The notes below the pieces were generated by a model. That model had not been told where the DNA came from. It made no database searches and worked only from the letters and a program-made list of their open reading frames with translations. 64,000 nucleotides of DNA from Clostridium sp. JN-1 (GTDB lineage Bacteria > Bacillota > Clostridia > Clostridiales > Clostridiaceae). The position numbers and the translations under genes were made by a program. Positions 44,146 to 54,124 of this stretch are shown piece after piece; positions within the stretch are counted from its first letter, which is position 1; each line of letters opens with the position of its first letter. The DNA lies in the NCBI RefSeq assembly GCF_003718715.1, contig NZ_CP033465.1, positions 1,612,001 through 1,676,000 on the forward strand, in the 5' to 3' direction.

Positions 44146-45381
44146 TTATTTCCCCTCCTTATTTGCTTCCATAATCTCAGCTAATCCTTGTACACGAGTT
44201 TCATATTGTGCTTCTGAGAAGTTACGTGGATCAGCTTGATCTCCATCAAATGATACAACAGGAATTTCACATTCCTCTCCAATTTGACGGCTCATTTCAT
44301 ACATAAATCCACTCCAAAGCTTACAGGATCTATTTGTATGTACTAATAGACCTTTAGCACTGCACTTTTTAACTAGTGCAACTCTTTTATCACGAGCAAG
44401 TTCCAAATTTATTGAATTAGGAACTCTGCAGTATGCCCTTATCAGACCATCAAAATCATCATATATGAATCCAAATGCATCTGCATAAATTGTTGCTACC
44501 ATATTCATACCTCTGGATTTTAATCCCTTGGATGTTACACGAAGATGCGGCCAGCAAGCAATTCCTTCAAACATAATTCTATATTTTTCTTCTGCATGAA
44601 ATGTACTAGTGCCCTCTTTAACTGCCTTTTTGTACTCTTCCAATAAAGTTTCAAATGCTTCTGCTGCATCTACAGTTCCTCTAGCACATACTGCTACTGC
44701 CATATGATTTAATAAATCAAAACCATTTAATGGTGAAGGCTTATATTTTGTATAGCTAGTAGCTTCAAGCCATGCTCTAGATGTACGATTAGAAATTTTC
44801 ATAACCTCTTTAAACTTCTCATCGCTCCACTTTTTACCGGTAATTTCTTCTAATTGTTTAATTGCAGCTAAAAATTGACCCTTTACATATGCAATCTGAG
44901 CATCGGACACTTCATAATCTGGATTGAAAGGAATATCAATTAAAATAAGTGGTATATTCAACTCTTTAGCAATGTTTTCATACCATTTAATCATACAGTT
45001 GCAGATATTGTTGCAGCATAATACGAAATCTGGCTGCGGCATATTTTGTTCCTTAACATCTTTTAATTTCATGTAAGCTAAGCTTATTCTTGCATAAGCA
45101 CAAATGTCATTTGAATATCCATCGGATTCTGATTCGGAACATAATCTTTCACCAGCACCTCTAGCTGCAATCGCTGCTGCTTGATTTTCTGGATAGCAAA
45201 CTTTAATACCAAGTGTTTGAAAAATTTCCTGTGGAAAATTACTAGCACACCATCCAATTTTTTCGCCCTTATCTTTTGCCTCCTGTACTTCTTTGTAATG
45301 TTTCACAACGATCTGGTTCAGCTTATAAGCAGCTGAATTAGGATCTACAGTTCTTTTTGCTTTTTTCTTTTCATCACCCAT
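44146..45381 (-). CDS. 2-hydroxyacyl-CoA dehydratase, alpha subunit (HadB/FldB-like)
   Basis: A 411-residue subunit of the same family. It has GEKIGWCASNFPQEIFQTLGIKVCYPENQAA, the cysteine-rich LCCNNICNCMIKWYENIA and, near the C-terminus, GLLVHTNRSCKLWSGFMYEMSRQ. It carries the [4Fe-4S] cluster with an unusual substrate-accessible iron. Length matches HadB (about 408). The activator gene is 18 bp upstream. Substrate choice among lactyl-, isocaproyl- and aryl-lactyl-CoA cannot be decided from the sequence by eye. Confidence 0.92.
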   Translation of the reverse strand: MGDEKKKAKRTVDPNSAAYKLNQIVVKHYKEVQEAKDKGEKIGWCASNFPQEIFQTLGIKVCYPENQAAAIAARGAGERLCSESESDGYSNDICAYARISLAYMKLKDVKEQNMPQPDFVLCCNNICNCMIKWYENIAKELNIPLILIDIPFNPDYEVSDAQIAYVKGQFLAAIKQLEEITGKKWSDEKFKEVMKISNRTSRAWLEATSYTKYKPSPLNGFDLLNHMAVAVCARGTVDAAEAFETLLEEYKKAVKEGTSTFHAEEKYRIMFEGIACWPHLRVTSKGLKSRGMNMVATIYADAFGFIYDDFDGLIRAYCRVPNSINLELARDKRVALVKKCSAKGLLVHTNRSCKLWSGFMYEMSRQIGEECEIPVVSFDGDQADPRNFSEAQYETRVQGLAEIMEANKEGK

Positions 45382-45399
45382 TTTTAAAATCCTCCTTTT

Positions 45400-46173
45400 C
45401 TAATTCACTTTATTGTAAGCAGCTAATGCTGCACCAAGTGCACCCATTAATTGAGCGGAAGGTGAATAAAAAATTTCTGCATCTAATTCTTTTGACAGTG
45501 CATTTCTAACCCCACCATTACGTGCTACACCGCCGCTCATACATACTTTTTCTTTAATCCCAATACGCTTAGCTAAAGAAGCAACTCTACTAGCTACGGA
45601 ACTACAAATTCCAGCAACTAGGTTATTTAATTCCACGCCAGATGCAAGTTGGGATATTACCTCTGATTCTGCAAATACCGTACATGTACTTGAAATTTTA
45701 GCTGGCTCTGTTGCCTCTGCTGCCTTAACTTCTAAATCATTAATATCCAGCTGTAAAATTCCAGCCATAACATCTAAAAATCTACCTGTACCTGCTGCAC
45801 ATTTATCATTCATTAAAAAATTAACCATTCTACCTTTTTCGTTTAGGCTTAATACTTTTGCATCTTGTCCACCAATATCAATAATTGTTCTTACGTCAGG
45901 AAATATATGCTGTACTCCCAAAGCATGACAACTTAATTCACTGATTTCAGCATCAGCATCGGTATACATAGACCTTCCATATCCAGTTACTACCACATAA
46001 CTTAAATCCTCTTGCGTAAGTCCAGAATTTTTCAATACTTCTTTCCTTGCCTTATCCGGTCCATCTGTACCTGTTCCTGCAATAACAATTGAAGAAGCAG
46101 CGATATCTTTTCCATCTTTTAAAATTACACATTTTGATGTTGTTGAACCTATATCAATGCCTAGTGTATACAT
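45400..46173 (-). CDS. 2-hydroxyacyl-CoA dehydratase activator ATPase (HadI/FldI-like)
   Basis: A 257-residue BadF/BadG-type ATPase, the archerase that injects a high-energy electron into the dehydratase. It has the phosphate-binding LGIDIGSTTSKCVILKDG and RTIIDIGGQDAKVL. The two cysteines that hold the inter-subunit [4Fe-4S] cluster are in NDKCAAGTGRFLD and SSTCTVFAESEV. GVARNGGVRNAL binds nucleotide. It is the first gene of the long catabolic operon and follows a strong promoter with palindromic operators. The start follows AGGAGGAATCCTTTATC. Confidence 0.95.
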   Translation of the reverse strand: MYTLGIDIGSTTSKCVILKDGKDIAASSIVIAGTGTDGPDKARKEVLKNSGLTQEDLSYVVVTGYGRSMYTDADAEISELSCHALGVQHIFPDVRTIIDIGGQDAKVLSLNEKGRMVNFLMNDKCAAGTGRFLDVMAGILQLDINDLEVKAAEATEPAKISSTCTVFAESEVISQLASGVELNNLVAGICSSVASRVASLAKRIGIKEKVCMSGGVARNGGVRNALSKELDAEIFYSPSAQLMGALGAALAAYNKVN

Positions 46174-46239
46174 GATAAAGGATTCCTCCTTTCTCCTATA
46201 AATAACTTTTGGAAATCAATTCTATTGCTGATTTACCAA

Positions 46240-46259
46240 CTAGATAGCTAGTTATCTAG
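46240..46259. promoter_or_regulatory. Operator candidate 1 (CTAGATA-N6-TATCTAG)
   Basis: A perfect 7-bp inverted repeat with a 6-base spacer, downstream of the -10 box of the dehydratase operon. It is probably a site for the adjacent GntR/FCD regulator or another repressor. Confidence 0.5.
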
Positions 46260-46266
46260 ACCTCTA

Positions 46267-46288
46267 GTTAACTTGTTAACAAGTTAAC
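46267..46288. promoter_or_regulatory. Operator candidate 2 (three GTTAAC blocks, perfect palindrome)
   Basis: GTTAAC-TT-GTTAAC-AA-GTTAAC forms a perfect 22-bp palindrome across the predicted transcription start of the dehydratase operon. Repressor binding here would block initiation. GntR/FCD proteins bind similar short palindromes. Confidence 0.6.
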
Positions 46289-46294
46289 AATTAC

Positions 46295-46323
46295 ATAATA
46301 ACATATTATTTTTCATTTGTAAA
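46295..46323 (-). promoter_or_regulatory. Sigma-A promoter of the dehydratase-racemase operon
   Basis: On the minus strand TTTACA (46323-46318), a 17-base spacer and TATTAT (46300-46295). Transcription would start near 46288, inside the GTTAAC palindrome. Confidence 0.75.
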
Positions 46324-46739
46324 CGGATCCAATAAATTTATATTAAAATAATATTTTCAGGGGACAAAAGACATAAAAACAGAGTACATAGGACAATTGA
46401 TGGTGAAGGAGGATTTTTCTCCGCTGCACTTACGAAAAATCTTTAATTAAATTAATCTAAAGCTATCCGATGAGGCTGTGGGTTTAAAACTTATTACCGC
46501 TGCTTTCAGTGTAAAAAGGTACAATTCCAGTAAAAATAAAGTAATATACGATTATGAGAATAAAAAATATGAAAAGTAAAAAATGTTAGTAATTATTAGA
46601 TATGAGAAAATGGCCAGATATTTTGCTAAAATTTCTACAGACCGAGAAATAAATTTAACAATTATTAACAGCATAGAAATTGAACACTGCCATACAGCAT
46701 TTTTACAATCCCTATGCAGTAACTTCAATTGTATTATTT
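46324..46739. other. Intergenic stretch with a short gene remnant
   Basis: About 416 bases between the operon promoter and the end of the GntR gene. A plus-strand stretch (about 46400-46579) encodes MVKEDFSPLHLRKIFN, a stop, then KLSDEAVGLKLITAAFSVKR and a Lys/Tyr-rich end, KVIYDYENKKYEK. It looks like an eroded gene piece of unknown family. No intact gene is seen. Confidence 0.35.
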
Positions 46740-47435
46740 TTATTTTGTAAAATATTCAGGATATTTTTCCTTTGCCAAATCGGCAAGTGTTGAAATACTA
46801 CTCAAGTGCTTTGCTATACTATGTTGAGCTCTTTCTAAGTCATTATCTTTAATTGCATTTACAATTGCCCGATGTTCCTCTATCAATTCAGAAATTCTAT
46901 GAGTAAGAGACACATCAACATTACGCCACCTAGTAATATGAAGCATTGGATTTTCCAAAATTTCCACCAATCGATAACGATTTACACTATCAACTATAAT
47001 TTTATGAAACTGTGAATCTAGTTTCATATAACCTCTATCATATAATTTCAAATTTCGGTAATGTTCTTGCATTTCTAAATTGCTTTCTAACTTTTTTATT
47101 AATGACAGGCGGTTACTCTCTTTAATTTTTGTAAATATCTCATATAATACTTCTTTTTCTACTGCAGATCGCAGAACTAACAAATCCTCTATATAGTGTA
47201 AATCAATTAAACTGACGTAAGTCCCCCTCTGTGGATATACAGTAAGTAATTCCAATTGATTTAAACGATTAAATACATTACGAATGATAAAGCGAGAAGC
47301 ATCATATTCTTGACACATCTGATTTTCACTAATCTTCTCACCTGGTTTCAATTCTAATTTTAATATTCTATTTCGCATATCACGATATACCTGTTCTACA
47401 CTAACTGGTTGATTATTATTTAACATGTGCTCCAT
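46740..47435 (-). CDS. GntR-family transcriptional regulator (FCD domain)
   Basis: A 231-residue regulator. Residues about 12-80 are a winged helix (VEQVYRDMRNRILKLELKPGEKISENQMCQEY…RNVFNRLNQLELLTVYPQRGTYVS). Residues about 85-220 are an all-helical FCD ligand domain with the metal-binding type residues D…H…H (KLDSQFHKIIVD, EEHRAIVNAI, SIAKHLSSI). FCD regulators often sense organic acids such as lactate. It is encoded just upstream of, and in the same direction as, the dehydratase operon, so it most likely controls that operon through the palindromes at 46240-46288. The ATG follows AAAAAGGAGAATTAA. Confidence 0.9.
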   Translation of the reverse strand: MEHMLNNNQPVSVEQVYRDMRNRILKLELKPGEKISENQMCQEYDASRFIIRNVFNRLNQLELLTVYPQRGTYVSLIDLHYIEDLLVLRSAVEKEVLYEIFTKIKESNRLSLIKKLESNLEMQEHYRNLKLYDRGYMKLDSQFHKIIVDSVNRYRLVEILENPMLHITRWRNVDVSLTHRISELIEEHRAIVNAIKDNDLERAQHSIAKHLSSISTLADLAKEKYPEYFTK

Positions 47436-47490
47436 TTAATTCTCCTTTTTATAACATTTTAAATTTAAGGGATTTAAAATTTGCTTGTTC

Positions 47491-47530
47491 AAAATTTCAT
47501 AGTTATAATTTTTTATACCTATGAAATTTT
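47491..47530. repeat. 12-bp inverted repeat upstream of gntR
   Basis: AAAATTTCATAG (47491-47502) and CTATGAAATTTT (47519-47530) are perfectly complementary with a 16-base spacer. It lies in the gntR promoter region and may be an autoregulatory site or an RNA hairpin. Confidence 0.5.
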
Positions 47531-47535
47531 CTATT

Positions 47536-47583
47536 GATAAATATAATATAAGGCATAATCGTATGCCTTATATTATATTTATC
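47536..47583. repeat. Perfect 22-bp stem with a 4-base loop
   Basis: A perfect inverted repeat: 47536-47557 pairs with 47562-47583 around the loop ATCG, with AAGGCATA/TATGCCTT at the apex. It is much longer than a normal terminator and has no gene end nearby on either strand. A cruciform, a protein site or a remnant of a mobile element is possible. Confidence 0.6.
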
Positions 47584-48230
47584 ATCATATTTAAATGTAG
47601 TATTGTTCTCTTTTTTATATTTACATTCTTAATTTAAGGCTCAAAAAGTTACTTATACTTTTTAATTCTGCAGTCAAATGACAACGTTGCACTATAAGTA
47701 TATCACAATTTGGATTAAATCCAAAATGAAAGCTGTAACTAAATTAAGTATAAGTGCTGCATTTTAGCTTTTTAATCTATTTTAATAATTATTTTGTACT
47801 GCTTCTACAAGATTTAAATGAATATGATTCAAAAACCCTAATTTCTATAATATGTCTTAATACTTGGTATGTCATGGTAAAAGTTAAAATCAAAACTTAA
47901 CTTTAGTTTTATCAGAAATAGTGTTATTATAAATTATATCCAGGTTAACTTTTACTTATTATCAATAATATATAATTAATGTTAATGAAACCCATAGGGA
48001 ACTTCTTATTAAAATTAATTAACTTTTAGCATAATCTTACTTTAATTATTCAAACAAAAATATCATTAAATAAAAAAATAAATTGTAGTATAAAATTCTA
48101 TATAATAAATAAATATATAATACAATCAACTATCTAACATACTTAGTTCATTATATTCAAAGATTCACTTATTTAAAATAATATTTATAAAATAGTTCGT
48201 TTAAATTTAATTAATAGTTTTAATAATACA

Positions 48231-48259
48231 TTGACAATTATATCAAGGATATGTATTAT
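48231..48259 (+). promoter_or_regulatory. Sigma-A promoter of the glycogen operon
   Basis: TTGACA (48231-48236), a 17-base spacer and TATTAT (48254-48259). Predicted start near 48266, about 100 bases before glgB. Confidence 0.75.
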
Positions 48260-48365
48260 TTAACACATGCGTAAATATTATTTCACTATGAATTTTATTT
48301 AATAATTAGTATAGTATGGTAAAACCATTTGTAGTTTACAATTCTTTATAAGGAGAAGCTTAATT

Positions 48366-50438
48366 ATGTTAAATTTAGACGTAAATTATTATGAAACATA
48401 TTTATTTAACAATTGGGATAACTTTAGAGCATACAGATTCTTGGGAAGTAGATTCATAAAACTTAAGGAGACTTCAGGAACCATATTTAGAGTTTGGGCA
48501 CCTAATGCCTTAAAAGTAAGCGTTGTTGGTGATTTTAATAACTGGGATGGTAAAAATCATGTCATGAAAAAACAATCTGATACTGGTTTTTGGAATCTTT
48601 TTATAGAAGGCATTAAAGAAGGAGATCTATACAAATATGAAATTTTAACATCTGAGGGTAAATCCATTTTCAAATCGGATCCTTATGCTTTTTATTCAGA
48701 GCTTAGACCTAATACTGCTTCAATTGTTACAAATGTTGTGGGTAATTATGTATGGAATGATAAAAAGTGGTTTGAAGAGAAATCTAAAAAAAATACATTT
48801 TCTTCTCCATTAAATATATATGAAGTACATTTAAGTTCTTGGAAGTTAAATGCTAAAAAAAATTTTTACTCTTATAGAGAAATAGCTGATCTTCTCATCC
48901 CTTATATATTGGACATGGGGTATACTCATGTAGAATTACTTCCTATTGCAGAACATCCATTTGATGGCTCTTGGGGATATCAAACAACAGGATACTATTC
49001 CTTAACTAGTCGTTTCGGTACCCCCTCTGATTTTAAATATTTTGTAGATAAATTTCATCAAAATGGTATAGGGGTTATTATGGATTGGGTTCCAGGTCAT
49101 TTTTGCAAAGATTCACATGGGTTGTATAAGTTTGATGGTTCTTATCTTTATGAATATCAAAATACTGACCTAAGAGAAAATTACGGTTGGGGAACTGCTA
49201 ATTTCGACTTAGGTAAAACACAAGTGAGAAATTTTCTAATATCCAATGCTTTGTTTTGGTTTGAAACATATCACATAGATGGCATACGAGTTGATGCAGT
49301 AGCAAATATGCTCTATTTAAATTATGGAAAACAGGATAATCCAAATTTAAAAAATAAATATGGTGGCATTGAAAATCTTGAAGCAGTTGAATTTTTAAGG
49401 AAATTAAACAAAGCCATATTTGAGCATTTTCCAGATGCTTTAGTTATTGCAGAAGAATCAACAGCTTGGCCAATGGTTACACGTCCAGATTACGACGGTG
49501 GATTAGGTTTCAATTATAAATGGAATATGGGTTGGATGAATGATATTTTAAGATATATGGAGCTTGATGAAAATGGCAGAAAATATAATCATAATCTAAT
49601 TACTTTTTCACTAATGTATGCTTTCTCAGAAAATTTTATACTGCCAATATCACATGACGAAGTTGTCTACGGTAAAAAGTCTATTTTAAACAAGATGCCG
49701 GGAAACTATGAAGACAAATTTTCAGGATTAAGAGCCTTCTTTGGTTATATGATGACTCATCCAGGTAAAAAACTGAACTTTATGGGAAATGAATTTGCAC
49801 AATTTGATGAGTGGAAATTCAATTCAGAACTTGATTGGAACTTATTATCGTATCCAATGCATTCAAAGATGCAAAAATACGTTAAAGATTTAAATCACCT
49901 GTATAAAGATGAAAGTGCCTTATGGGAGCAGGATTACAGTTTTGATGGATTTAACTGGATAGATGCTTCAAATAATAACCAATGTATAATTTCTTTTATA
50001 AGGCAGGGATTTAGCAAAAATAACTTTATTATTGTCATATGTAATTTTAGTTTTAAGCCATATGAAGATTTTAAAATTGGTGTTCCAAGATTTATTAACT
50101 ATGAGGAACTTTTCAACAGCAGCAATAGTATTTATGGCGGTTCAAATAATTTAAATAATAATATCATTCATCCAATTATGGAAAAATGGAATGACAGACC
50201 TTTTTGTATAAGGATAAAGCTACCAGCATTATCAACTATTTTTATTAAACCTATACTAGAAACTACTAAAAAACCAACAAAATTATTAATTACTAAAAAT
50301 CTTACGCAGTTAAATGAAATACATCTTAAAACAAAAAGGTTATTAAAGGGAGGGGTTTCTATTGATAAAAAAAGAAATTATTGCAATGATACTGGCAGGC
50401 GGACAAGGCTCTCGATTAAAGGACTTGACAAAATATAA
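48366..50438 (+). CDS. glgB: 1,4-alpha-glucan branching enzyme GlgB
   Basis: A 690-residue GH13 branching enzyme. An N-terminal CBM48 domain ([22 protein letters not shown], residues about 40-61) precedes the barrel. The catalytic motifs are [11 protein letters not shown] (nucleophile Asp), [11 protein letters not shown] (acid Glu) and [11 protein letters not shown] (Asp). It forms alpha-1,6 branches in glycogen. A Lys/Thr-rich tail of about 40 residues continues past the usual end, and its last 77 bases overlap the start of glgC in another frame. The ATG follows AAGGAGAAGCTTAATT. First gene of the glycogen operon. Confidence 0.95.
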   Translation: MLNLDVNYYETYLFNNWDNFRAYRFLGSRFIKLKETSGTIFRVWAPNALKVSVVGDFNNWDGKNHVMKKQSDTGFWNLFIEGIKEGDLYKYEILTSEGKSIFKSDPYAFYSELRPNTASIVTNVVGNYVWNDKKWFEEKSKKNTFSSPLNIYEVHLSSWKLNAKKNFYSYREIADLLIPYILDMGYTHVELLPIAEHPFDGSWGYQTTGYYSLTSRFGTPSDFKYFVDKFHQNGIGVIMDWVPGHFCKDSHGLYKFDGSYLYEYQNTDLRENYGWGTANFDLGKTQVRNFLISNALFWFETYHIDGIRVDAVANMLYLNYGKQDNPNLKNKYGGIENLEAVEFLRKLNKAIFEHFPDALVIAEESTAWPMVTRPDYDGGLGFNYKWNMGWMNDILRYMELDENGRKYNHNLITFSLMYAFSENFILPISHDEVVYGKKSILNKMPGNYEDKFSGLRAFFGYMMTHPGKKLNFMGNEFAQFDEWKFNSELDWNLLSYPMHSKMQKYVKDLNHLYKDESALWEQDYSFDGFNWIDASNNNQCIISFIRQGFSKNNFIIVICNFSFKPYEDFKIGVPRFINYEELFNSSNSIYGGSNNLNNNIIHPIMEKWNDRPFCIRIKLPALSTIFIKPILETTKKPTKLLITKNLTQLNEIHLKTKRLLKGGVSIDKKRNYCNDTGRRTRLSIKGLDKI

Positions 50439-51507
50439 TGCAAAGCCAGCTGTACCTTTTGGAGGAAAATATAGAATTATTGATTTCACTCTAAGTAATT
50501 GTACACACTCTGGTATTGATACTGTTGGAATATTAACACAATATCAGCCTCTAATTTTAAGTAACCATATAGGCATAGGCAGTCCGTGGGATCTCGATAC
50601 AATGAATGGAGGAGTTACAATTCTTCCACCCCATGTTAGTCAGTCAGGGATGAATTGGTACAGTGGTACTGCCGATGCTATATATCAAAATATAAATTTT
50701 GTAGACTATTATGAGCCTGAATATATAGCTGTTTTATCTGGTGATCATATATACAAGATGGATTATTCTGCTATGTTAAATTATCACAAACAAAAAAATG
50801 CAGATGCAACTATAGCAGTTATAGAAGTACCTTTTGAAGAGGCTAGTCGATTTGGAATTATGAATACTGATGAACACAATCGTATAGTTGAATTTGAAGA
50901 AAAACCTAAAGAGCCTAAAAACAACATGGCCTCCATGGGAATATATATTTTCAATTGGAAAATGATAAAGGAATTTTTAAAGCAAGATGAAAATAATTCT
51001 TACTCCAGCAATGACTTTGGTAAAGATGTAATACCTGCTTTACTTAAGAATAATAAAAAATTATTTGCATATTCTTTCAAAGGGTACTGGAAGGATGTTG
51101 GTACAATTCAAAGTTATTGGGAAGCTAACATGGATTTATTAAAGGAAGATAATAAACTTAATTTATATGAAGAAGATTGGAAAATTTATTCCAATAATTC
51201 TACTCTACCACCTCAATACATAGGCAGTGGTGTTAAAGTAGAAAATTCAATGATTTCCGATGGATGTGTAATATTAGGCGATGTATTTAATTCTGTTTTA
51301 TTTCCGGGTGTTCATGTTGATAAAAATTCAAGAATAACTGATTCTGTAATTTTACCAAATGTAACAATTGAAAGTAATGTAATAATAGATAGAGCAATAA
51401 TAGGTAACAATTGTATTATAAGACAAAACAATATAATAGCTGATTCAAATAAAATTGTACTTATTGGTGAAGATAAGGAAATAGGCTTAAATTCTATAGC
51501 TATATAA
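50362..51507 (+). CDS. glgC: Glucose-1-phosphate adenylyltransferase GlgC
   Basis: A 381-residue ADP-glucose pyrophosphorylase. The N-terminal [34 protein letters not shown] holds the nucleotide-binding GGxGxRL, and the sugar-phosphate motif [10 protein letters not shown] follows. The C-terminal left-handed beta-helix repeats ([35 protein letters not shown]) are present. The start is TTG at 50362, nine bases after GGGAGGGG, inside the end of glgB. With GlgD it probably forms the hetero-oligomeric enzyme of Firmicutes. Confidence 0.95.
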   Translation: MIKKEIIAMILAGGQGSRLKDLTKYNAKPAVPFGGKYRIIDFTLSNCTHSGIDTVGILTQYQPLILSNHIGIGSPWDLDTMNGGVTILPPHVSQSGMNWYSGTADAIYQNINFVDYYEPEYIAVLSGDHIYKMDYSAMLNYHKQKNADATIAVIEVPFEEASRFGIMNTDEHNRIVEFEEKPKEPKNNMASMGIYIFNWKMIKEFLKQDENNSYSSNDFGKDVIPALLKNNKKLFAYSFKGYWKDVGTIQSYWEANMDLLKEDNKLNLYEEDWKIYSNNSTLPPQYIGSGVKVENSMISDGCVILGDVFNSVLFPGVHVDKNSRITDSVILPNVTIESNVIIDRAIIGNNCIIRQNNIIADSNKIVLIGEDKEIGLNSIAI

Positions 51508-51519
51508 TGGGGTGATAAT

Positions 51520-52638
51520 ATGATAAAAAATTCATATATGTCAATGTTAATGTTAAATGAAAATCAAGAAGATATTAGAAGTTTAACTAAAAATAGGCCT
51601 CTGGCATCTATACCAATTTATGGTCGATACCGTATTATTGATTTTATTCTTTCAAATGTAGTAAATTCTGGGATACGAAACGTTGGTATCTTTTCACCAA
51701 ATGATTCTCGTTCCTTAGCTGATCATCTTGGTACTGGACGTGCCTGGGATTTATCTAGAAATTCAGATGGATTATTTATATTTAGTTCTTATTCTAAACA
51801 TAATCACCGCCAAAATGAAAATTTATTAAAGAACTTTGTGGAGTACCTTTCCATGAGTAAGCAAAAAAATGTTGTTTTAGCTAAATCTCATATGATATGT
51901 AATATTGATATTGCTAAAGTCATAATGGATCATGAAAAATCCCAAAAAGACATAACAATTGTCTATAAAAATATAAAAAATGCATATAACTATATGCATG
52001 GATGCCATATCCTAAATATAGATGATAAAGGTAATATATCAAAAATACAAAAAAATATTGGTTTTCATACTGAAGCTAATATTTGTATGGATATATTGAT
52101 TATGAAAAAGGAATTATTAATTAAATTTTTATATGAATTCATTAAATCAAATTGTACAACTTTGTATGAATTTATATATTTAAATATAGATAAATACAAT
52201 GTAAATACCTATGAATTTGATGGGTATTTACGATCTATTAATTCAATAAATCAATATTACCATGCTAATATAGATATGCTAAATTCTGAAGTGCTGTATG
52301 AACTTTTTAATAAAAATGGTTCTATATATACTAAACCTAAAAATGAACCTTCCACAAAATATGTTGAAAATTCTTCTGTAAGCAATTCACTAGTAGCTAA
52401 TGGCTGTATTATTGAAGGAAACATTGAAAATAGTGTTATATCAAGACAAGTTCATGTTGAGGAAGGTGCTGCAATAAAAAATTCTATAATATTTCAAAAT
52501 TCAAAAGTAGAAAGCGGTGCTTATTTGAATAATGTTATACTTGATAAAGATGTTTTTATTGGCAAAAATGTAAAAATTCAAGGTACATCAGAATTTCCAG
52601 TAGTTGTAGAAAAAAATAGTATTTTAAATTCTTATTAG
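51520..52638 (+). CDS. glgD: GlgD, regulatory subunit of ADP-glucose pyrophosphorylase
   Basis: A 372-residue GlgC paralogue. The N-terminal GGxGxRL nucleotide motif is absent (NQEDIRSLTKNRPLASIPIYGRYRIIDFILSNV instead), so it is probably not catalytic itself. The C-terminal beta-helix is retained (GCIIEGNIENSVISRQVHVEEG). In Geobacillus and other Firmicutes GlgD raises the activity of GlgC. It starts 12 bp after glgC with GGGGTGATAAT. Confidence 0.93.
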   Translation: MIKNSYMSMLMLNENQEDIRSLTKNRPLASIPIYGRYRIIDFILSNVVNSGIRNVGIFSPNDSRSLADHLGTGRAWDLSRNSDGLFIFSSYSKHNHRQNENLLKNFVEYLSMSKQKNVVLAKSHMICNIDIAKVIMDHEKSQKDITIVYKNIKNAYNYMHGCHILNIDDKGNISKIQKNIGFHTEANICMDILIMKKELLIKFLYEFIKSNCTTLYEFIYLNIDKYNVNTYEFDGYLRSINSINQYYHANIDMLNSEVLYELFNKNGSIYTKPKNEPSTKYVENSSVSNSLVANGCIIEGNIENSVISRQVHVEEGAAIKNSIIFQNSKVESGAYLNNVILDKDVFIGKNVKIQGTSEFPVVVEKNSILNSY

Positions 52639-52672
52639 ATAACAAATCATATCCAAACTGGGGGGTAACAAT

Positions 52673-54106
52673 ATGGAGAAAATTTTATTTGCAGCATCAG
52701 AGGCTCATCCTTTTGCAAAAACGGGTGGTCTTGGTGACGTAGCTTATTCACTGCCTAAAGCACTAAGGAAATTAGGAGTTGACGCTAGAGTTATACTTCC
52801 TAAATATCTACAAATACCTTCAAATTTTAAATCAAGAATGCAGCATATTGCTGATTTTACTGTACCTGTGGGCTGGAGACAAAAATATTGTGGATTAGAA
52901 TGTTATGATTTTAACGATGTTCCATTTTACTTTATAGATAATGAATACTATTTTAAAAGAAATAAACTTTATGGATTTTTTGATGATGGTGAAAGATTTT
53001 CATTTTTTTCAAGAGCTGTTTTGGAATCCATGAGATACATGGGAAATTTTTTCCCTGACATAATACATTGTAATGATTGGCATACTGGAATGATTCCTGT
53101 ATTATTAAACGAACATTATAAAAAAAATAATGAGTATACCAATGTTAAGACTATTTTCTCAATCCACAATTTAAAATATCAAGGTGTTTTTCCTAAAGAA
53201 ATACTAAGTGAGTTACTTTGCCTTGGAGATGAATATTTCAATGAGGGAGCACTTAAATACTATGATGCAATTTCATTTATGAAGGCAGGAATCAACTTTT
53301 CAGATATAATAACTACTGTAAGTAGATCATATGCAGAAGAAATAAAAACTCCTTTTTACGGTGAAACATTAGATGGTCTGCTCAATAGCAAAAGTTATAA
53401 ACTTCATGGAATTGTAAATGGAATTGACTATGAAATCTTTGATCCTAGTAAGGATAAGCATATATACTATAGATACAATACATCAAATGTTTATGAGAAA
53501 ATAAGAAATAAGACAAGACTTCAAAAAATATTAAACTTGCCTGAAAATAAAAGTGTTCCAGTAATCGCTATGGTTACAAGACTTGTTAAACAAAAGGGAC
53601 TTGACCTAGTTGCTTCTATTATTCAAGAATTACTTGCCATGGATATTCAGCTGGTAGTTCTCGGCAGTGGTGATGAAAATTATCAGGACTTGTTTCAGTA
53701 CTTTTCTCACATTTATCCTTCGAAACTTTCAGCTAACATAAAATTTGATGATGATCTTGCTTCTAAAATATATGCAGGCTCTGATATGTTTCTTATGCCG
53801 TCTCTCTTTGAACCTTGTGGAATTGGTCAATTAATTTCTTTAAGATACGGCACAATACCAATAGTAAGGGAGACAGGTGGGCTTAAGGATACAATAATCC
53901 CTTATAATGAATATACTGGGGAAGGTAACGGTTTTTCCTTTGCAAATTATGATGCTCATGAAATGTTAAATGCAATAAAATATGCTGTAAAAATATATGA
54001 AAATAAAAAAGCTTGGTCTGATATTATGAAAAGGGCAATGCTTGAAAATAATAGTTGGGAAAATTCTGCAAAAACTTATATTGATCTATACAAGACACTA
54101 ATATAG
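52673..54106 (+). CDS. glgA: Glycogen synthase GlgA (ADP-glucose type)
   Basis: A 477-residue GT5 enzyme. It has the ADP-glucose binding KTGGLGDVAYSLPKAL (residues about 17-32), HCNDWHTGMIPVLL, FSIHNLKYQGVF and the C-terminal SLFEPCGIGQLISLRYGTIPIVRETGGLKDT with the conserved catalytic-site Glu. It elongates alpha-1,4-glucan chains. A CTGGGGGGTAACAAT site precedes the ATG. Length is typical. Confidence 0.96.
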   Translation: MEKILFAASEAHPFAKTGGLGDVAYSLPKALRKLGVDARVILPKYLQIPSNFKSRMQHIADFTVPVGWRQKYCGLECYDFNDVPFYFIDNEYYFKRNKLYGFFDDGERFSFFSRAVLESMRYMGNFFPDIIHCNDWHTGMIPVLLNEHYKKNNEYTNVKTIFSIHNLKYQGVFPKEILSELLCLGDEYFNEGALKYYDAISFMKAGINFSDIITTVSRSYAEEIKTPFYGETLDGLLNSKSYKLHGIVNGIDYEIFDPSKDKHIYYRYNTSNVYEKIRNKTRLQKILNLPENKSVPVIAMVTRLVKQKGLDLVASIIQELLAMDIQLVVLGSGDENYQDLFQYFSHIYPSKLSANIKFDDDLASKIYAGSDMFLMPSLFEPCGIGQLISLRYGTIPIVRETGGLKDTIIPYNEYTGEGNGFSFANYDAHEMLNAIKYAVKIYENKKAWSDIMKRAMLENNSWENSAKTYIDLYKTLI

Positions 54107-54124
54107 TATTTAGAGGTGATTAAC

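Larger units (their letters stand above)
47436..48365. other. Long AT-rich intergenic region between gntR and glgB
   Basis: About 930 bases with no open frame. They contain two adjacent long hairpins (47491-47583) near the gntR start and the glgB promoter at 48231-48259. The middle (about 47700-48200) is very AT-rich with no structure that I can support. Confidence 0.6.
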
